The notes under the pieces: model-generated
Database searches by the model: none
The model's input: the letters and a program-made list of their open reading frames with translations, nothing else
What the model was told of the DNA's origin: nothing
From: Bacteroidota bacterium
GTDB taxonomy: Bacteria > Bacteroidota > Bacteroidia > Flavobacteriales_D > Crocinitomicaceae
Direction of reading: 5' to 3'
Assembly: GCA_016866375.1 (NCBI GenBank)
Contig: VGMK01000067.1
Span: 1-9,651, forward strand
DNA: 9,651 bases
Position numbers and translations under genes: made by a program
Shown here: positions 6,842 to 9,651 of the stretch, one piece after another
How the letters are laid out: each line of letters starts with the position of its first letter
Numbering within the stretch: position 1 is the first letter of the stretch

Positions 6842-8392
6842 CTATAAATCAAATTTAATACCTTGTGCTAAGGGCAAACTGTCTGAGTAATTGATGGTGT
6901 TGGTTTGCCTTCTCATGTAGATTTTCCATGCATCGGAACCTGACTCTCTTCCCCCTCCTGTTTCCTTTTCTCCACCGAAAGCACCACCAATTTCTGCTCC
7001 CGATGTTCCAATGTTTACATTCGCAATTCCACAATCGGAGCCGGCATGCGATAAAAATGCCTCCGATTCTTTTAGGTTATTGGTCATAATAGCAGAGGAT
7101 AGCCCCTGAGGAACTCCGTTTTGAAGTGCTATGGCCTCATGTACGTCACCGGAATATTTTATGACATAAAGAATAGGAGCAAATGTTTCATGTTGCACAA
7201 TGGAATAATGATTCTCTGCCTCGATGATGCACGGTTTCACATAACAGCCAGATTCATAACCTTCACCGCTAAGAACTCCGCCTTCCACTACAATCTTTCC
7301 ACCTTCTTTTTTTGCTTGTTCAATTGCATTCAAATAGTTGTTTACAGCCTCCTTATCGATGAGAGGTCCCACGTGATTGTCTTGATCCAATGGATTCCCA
7401 ATTTTTAATTGTTGATATGCCTTAGCAAGGGCTTCTTTTACAGTATTGTAAATAGACTCATGAACGATTAGTCTCCGTGTAGATGTACATCGTTGACCGG
7501 CAGTGCCTACAGCACCAAAAACGGCTCCTGGCACTACCATCTTTAAGTCAGCACTTGGTGCAATAATGATGGCGTTATTTCCCCCAAGTTCAAGCAGCGA
7601 TCTTCCTAAGCGTTGTCCAACTACTGCACCTACGGATTTCCCCATGCGGCTAGAGCCTGTGGCAGAAACCAAAGGAATTCTTGGGTCATTTGCCATTACT
7701 TTTCCAATTTCAGCACCACCAATTACCAATCCCGAAACTCCTTCGGGTACGCCGTTTGCGTCAAATACCTCTTTTGTGATGTTCTGACACGCAATGGCCG
7801 TGAGGGGTGTTTTTTCAGAGGGTTTCCAAACGCATACATCGCCACATACCCAAGCGAGTGCTGTATTCCAGTTCCATACAGCGACAGGAAAATTAAAAGC
7901 AGAGATAATTCCGACAATTCCCAACGGATGGTACTGTTCGTACATTCGGTGACCTGGACGCTCGGAATGCATGGTTAACCCGTAAAGTTGCCGTGACAAA
8001 CCCACAGCGAAATCACAGATGTCAATCATTTCTTGCACCTCACCCAAGCCCTCTTGAAGGGATTTCCCCATTTCGTAAGAAACTAATTTTCCAAGCGGAT
8101 ACTTGTATTCCCTGATTTTTTCCGCAAGTTGCCTGATAATTTCTCCTCGTTTAGGAGCTGGCCACGCTCTCCATAATTGAAACGCCTTTTGAGCTTTTAA
8201 AATCACAGCCTCGTAATCTACTGCTTTGGCGGCATGCACTGTGGCAATTTTCTCGCCGTTAACAGGCGAATAAGAGTGAATTTCCTCACCATTTGTTTGA
8301 AGCCATTCCCCTCCAGCTGAAGCGCCCTTATTAATCTTTTCAATACCAAGTTTGGTAAGAATATCTTGAATTTCGGTAATTGCAAGTTCCAT
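6842..8392 (-). CDS. Aldehyde dehydrogenase family 7 (antiquitin/AASADH type)
   Basis: NAD-dependent dehydrogenase of 516 residues. ALDH7 enzymes oxidise alpha-aminoadipate semialdehyde (in equilibrium with piperideine-6-carboxylate) to alpha-aminoadipate in lysine or pipecolate catabolism; some act on other aldehydes. Visible residues are FNFP with N167 (166-169), K190 in WKPSEKTP, ATGSSRMG (244-251), catalytic-base E268 in LELGG (267-271), nucleophile C302 in GQRCTSTRR (299-307) and ETFAP (402-406). The C-terminal block CGIANVNIGTSGAEIGGAFG (454-473) with GGGRESGSDAWK (479-490) is the ALDH7 signature, almost identical to animal antiquitin. The length is normal and it appears intact. The exact substrate is inferred from family only; no other lysine-degradation gene is in the window. 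It has its own promoter-like boxes upstream and no terminator is obvious in the 7 bp before the convergent crtY-blh gene. Confidence 0.95.
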   Translation of the reverse strand: MELAITEIQDILTKLGIEKINKGASAGGEWLQTNGEEIHSYSPVNGEKIATVHAAKAVDYEAVILKAQKAFQLWRAWPAPKRGEIIRQLAEKIREYKYPLGKLVSYEMGKSLQEGLGEVQEMIDICDFAVGLSRQLYGLTMHSERPGHRMYEQYHPLGIVGIISAFNFPVAVWNWNTALAWVCGDVCVWKPSEKTPLTAIACQNITKEVFDANGVPEGVSGLVIGGAEIGKVMANDPRIPLVSATGSSRMGKSVGAVVGQRLGRSLLELGGNNAIIIAPSADLKMVVPGAVFGAVGTAGQRCTSTRRLIVHESIYNTVKEALAKAYQQLKIGNPLDQDNHVGPLIDKEAVNNYLNAIEQAKKEGGKIVVEGGVLSGEGYESGCYVKPCIIEAENHYSIVQHETFAPILYVIKYSGDVHEAIALQNGVPQGLSSAIMTNNLKESEAFLSHAGSDCGIANVNIGTSGAEIGGAFGGEKETGGGRESGSDAWKIYMRRQTNTINYSDSLPLAQGIKFDL

Positions 8393-8406
8393 GGATTATT
8401 TTTCTG

Positions 8407-8414
8407 CAAAGGTA
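8407..8414 (-). promoter_or_regulatory. Likely -7 box (TACCTTTG) for the ALDH7 gene
   Basis: On the minus strand TACCTTTG, followed by CA, is a perfect match to the Bacteroidota -7 consensus TAnnTTTG. It ends 14 nt before the ATG at 8392, implying a leader of about ten nucleotides. No good TTG -33 element is visible at 17-23 nt upstream, so recognition would rest mainly on the -7 box. Confidence 0.6.
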
Positions 8415-8463
8415 AGCGAAAATTACTGTTATTTGAGGTTTAAGGAAATGTTGACCAGAGTTT

Positions 8464-8493
8464 CAAAGATAAGTTGATACATATCTATTAAAA
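8464..8493 (-). promoter_or_regulatory. Second, more distal candidate promoter for the ALDH7 gene
   Basis: On the minus strand TATCTTTG (8471-8464) is another perfect TAnnTTTG match. It is preceded by TTTT (8493-8490), close to the TTTG-type -33 element, with an 18-bp spacer. It lies about 70 nt before the dehydrogenase start and would act in tandem with the proximal box, or be a chance match in AT-rich DNA. Confidence 0.35.
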
Positions 8494-8523
8494 CTGGTAA
8501 ATCACGTTATAAAGCCACATTTT

Positions 8524-8556
8524 TTAAAAATTGGGGCTTCGCCCTAAACCCCAATT
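8524..8556 (-). terminator. Rho-independent terminator of the vanished FISUMP gene
   Basis: A perfect 8-bp stem, AATTGGGG (8529-8536) with CCCCAATT (8549-8556), encloses a 12-nt loop. The loop region can also form GGGC-TTC-GCCC as an alternative small hairpin. Read on the minus strand the stem is followed directly by a run of Ts (the As at 8526-8530 of the plus strand), the normal layout of an intrinsic terminator. It would stop transcripts coming from the FISUMP remnant or from ppk before they reach the dehydrogenase gene. Confidence 0.68.
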
Positions 8557-8568
8557 ATCAAATTATCA
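8553..8568. repeat. Tandem 8-bp duplication AATTATCA x2
   Basis: AATTATCA occurs at 8553-8560 and again at 8561-8568, directly adjacent. The first copy overlaps the right arm of the terminator hairpin. It could be replication slippage or the edge of an old insertion; nothing more can be said from one locus. Confidence 0.55.
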
Positions 8569-8584
8569 AATAAATTATTTTATG

Positions 8585-8646
8585 ATTTTTGCTGCGTTCG
8601 GAAGCCCTCAAAAAAGTTGGGTTCTGCTCTCCTTTATCGCAAAAAT
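8585..8646. repeat. Nested inverted repeat downstream of the FISUMP remnant
   Basis: The arms ATTTTTGC (8585-8592) and GCAAAAAT (8639-8646) are perfect 8-bp inverted copies separated by 46 bp. On the minus strand the interior can form a second stem, GAACCC pairing with GGGCTTC (one bulged C), around a loop containing a T run. It starts right after the remnant's stop codon and looks like a structured 3' untranslated region or a small intergenic repeat element. No coding sequence or tRNA was found in it. Confidence 0.5.
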
Positions 8647-8647
8647 T

Positions 8648-8800
8648 CTAATCCCTAAGGCAATGAACCGAGAACCCATTTCCCTTAAAGGATTTTACCC
8701 TGTTTACACTGCCATTGGTGTAATTCAGGAAGCGGTTCCAGGCATCGTTCGTAACGTACTCCGTAGAACTCCACCCCCTTAAAATCGCGAATATCGAACC
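8648..8800 (-). pseudogene. C-terminal remnant of a FISUMP-domain (Fib_succ_major) protein
   Basis: Minus-strand translation ending at the TAG (8650-8648) gives WSSTEYVTNDAWNRF (from W at 8773-8771), LNYTNGSVNRV, then GFSVHCLRD and stop. This matches the end of the Fibrobacter succinogenes major paralogous domain, whose members carry WSSTE, a central W-R-LNY and a terminal SVRCVRD; R has become H here. Weaker similarity (GSIFAILRG) continues upstream to 8800, where an in-frame TGA (8803-8801) breaks it. No start codon, signal peptide or rest of the protein remains before ppk. FISUMP proteins are usually secreted lipoproteins or surface proteins of unclear role. I interpret this as a decayed or internally deleted gene that kept its 3' end, inverted repeat and terminator. 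Confidence 0.7.
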
Positions 8801-8862
8801 TCAAATATTCAAGTTGTTTTTCAGTTAATCATGGATTTAGCAAAAGATACAGGGGGACAAAG

Positions 8863-8870
8863 CAAAGGTA
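8863..8870 (-). promoter_or_regulatory. Orphan -7 box (TACCTTTG) facing the FISUMP remnant
   Basis: On the minus strand TACCTTTG, followed by C, is a perfect TAnnTTTG match, 11 bp beyond the ppk stop codon. The only frame that opens soon after it (ATG at 8832-8830) stops after three codons. It is best read as the surviving promoter of the lost FISUMP gene, or the promoter of an unrecognised short RNA ending at the terminator at 8524-8556. No -33 element is evident. Confidence 0.4.
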
Positions 8871-8881
8871 CTCATTACTTT

Positions 8882-9651
8882 TCACTTTAGTGTTTGGTAA
8901 TAGCTATAGAGCTCCTGTTGGGCGTGAAATGGTGGTAAATTTCTTTTTCTATATCTGGTTTTTGAATCGGAGGAAATTAATCGTGCTTTAACGCTTCCTT
9001 TCCATTGGAAATCAAAAATACGATTGAGTTGCATTTGAATTTCTTTAGAATTTATAAAAACACCAACTTCAATCCGGTTATCGAGATTTCGTTCCATCAA
9101 ATCAGCGGAAGTAATGATATATGTTGGCTTACCAGCGTTGTCAAAAATAAAAAACCGTTCGTGTTCTAGGTAGCGATCTACGATGCTTATAACTTCAATA
9201 TTTTCACTCAATCCTTTTACGCCTGGTTTCAAGCAACAAATTCCTCGAACGATTAATTGTATTTTTACCCCTCTTTTGGATGCTTCGTATAATTTTTCAA
9301 TTATTTTCTTGTCTGTTAAGTTATTGAGTTTCATCCGAAATGCTCCGGGTTGTCCTTTTATGACGTGGGTAATTTCCCTGTCGATAAGGCTAAACAATTT
9401 TCGTCTCACGTTAAATGGGTACACGAGTAAATGCTTGTGAGTTGTTCGTTCTAAATTATTTTCAATAAGTCTAAATACGCGATTCACCTCTAACCCAATC
9501 TCCCTATTTGCTGTTAACAGTGCAACATCTGTGTAAATTGTGGAGGTTCTTTCGTTAAAGTTCCCTGTTCCAATGTAGCTAATAAAGTGTTCTTTTTTGC
9601 CAGAAATCCTTGTAATTTGTAAGAGTTTTGAATGCACTTTTAATCCAGGTA
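8882..9651 (-). CDS. ppk1: Polyphosphate kinase 1, C-terminal part (cut by right edge)
   Basis: Reversible transfer of the gamma-phosphate of ATP onto polyphosphate; PPK1 is a phospholipase-D-fold enzyme, often membrane-associated. The frame is open to the right edge and shows 255 residues, beginning PGLKVHSKLLQ. The HSK is the H-x-K motif of the fold, carrying the histidine that is phosphorylated in PPK1. Further family blocks are YIGTGNFNERT, IYTDVALLT, KLNNLTDKKIIEKLYEASKR, VKIQLIVRGICCLKPGVKG and the catalytic-histidine segment DRYLEHERFFIF, then SADLMERNLDNRIEVGV. Family length is about 690-700 residues, so more than half lies beyond 9651. The GTG at 9637-9635 is internal, not a start: it is the valine of KVHSK. 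Nothing is missing in the visible part. Its 3' end is followed by the FISUMP remnant region. Confidence 0.95.
   Translation of the reverse strand, partial: PGLKVHSKLLQITRISGKKEHFISYIGTGNFNERTSTIYTDVALLTANREIGLEVNRVFRLIENNLERTTHKHLLVYPFNVRRKLFSLIDREITHVIKGQPGAFRMKLNNLTDKKIIEKLYEASKRGVKIQLIVRGICCLKPGVKGLSENIEVISIVDRYLEHERFFIFDNAGKPTYIITSADLMERNLDNRIEVGVFINSKEIQMQLNRIFDFQWKGSVKARLISSDSKTRYRKRNLPPFHAQQELYSYYQTLK

Noticed and set aside
7613..7978. Plus-strand ORF of 121 codons inside the dehydrogenase gene
   Set aside because: It lies antisense to conserved ALDH7 coding sequence and has no domain-like features.
6842..8392. The aldehyde dehydrogenase as a retinal-oxidising partner of the Blh fusion
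   Set aside because: The C-terminal signature is clearly ALDH7 (aminoadipate semialdehyde type), the gene is on the opposite strand with its own promoter boxes, and nothing supports co-regulation.
8531..8782. Plus-strand ORF of 83 codons in the gap before ppk
   Set aside because: It runs antisense to the recognisable FISUMP end and through the terminator hairpin and the inverted repeat; its start is inside the terminator stem and the product resembles nothing I know.
8524..8870. A known structural RNA (6S, SRP, RNase P or tmRNA) on the minus strand
   Set aside because: The interval has promoter, structure and terminator, but I could find none of the conserved cores of these RNAs, and much of it is explained by the FISUMP coding remnant. 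An unknown RNA remains possible.
9635..9637. GTG as a start codon for the ppk product
   Set aside because: The frame stays open to the window edge and the codons before it (PGLK) continue the conserved PPK1 GLKVHSK motif, so the gene is simply cut by the edge.

Overview
The window looks like chromosome from a Bacteroidota bacterium, most likely a flavobacterial lineage. Three things point there: AT-rich DNA; promoter-like TAnnTTTG boxes with no clear Shine-Dalgarno sequences; and typical gene families (a very large outer-membrane beta-barrel protein, a CrtY-type lycopene cyclase, a Brp/Blh carotenoid dioxygenase and a FISUMP-domain remnant). The genus cannot be named from sequence alone.

Layout, left to right. 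(1) 1-1275, minus strand: a compact housekeeping cluster read right to left, consisting of a possible 27-residue mini-ORF, rsgA (ribosome-assembly GTPase) and dtd (D-aminoacyl-tRNA deacylase, cut by the left edge). The junctions are TAATG and ATGA overlaps, so translational coupling is likely. (2) 1294-4722, plus strand: an uncharacterised secreted protein of 1142 residues, predicted to be an outer-membrane beta-barrel. (3) 4858-6834, plus strand: a single reading frame joining a complete lycopene beta-cyclase (CrtY) to a complete Brp/Blh beta-carotene 15,15'-dioxygenase. In principle this one polypeptide converts lycopene to beta-carotene and then to retinal. (4) 6842-8392, minus strand: an ALDH7-family (antiquitin-type) semialdehyde dehydrogenase, convergent with the fusion gene and only 7 bp from it. 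(5) 8393-8881: almost 490 bp without an intact gene. It holds promoter-like boxes for the dehydrogenase, a strong hairpin terminator, a nested inverted repeat, the degraded C-terminal end of a FISUMP-domain gene and an apparently orphaned promoter box. (6) 8882-9651, minus strand: the C-terminal part of polyphosphate kinase 1, cut by the right edge.

The most notable item is the CrtY-Blh fusion. Its product, retinal, is the chromophore of microbial rhodopsins, so the genome probably encodes a rhodopsin and the upstream carotenoid genes elsewhere; none is in this window. The other intact genes are housekeeping or general metabolism and have no evident functional link to it. The second notable item is the fossil FISUMP gene end in the 8.5-8.9 kb gap, which retains a structured 3' region and terminator.
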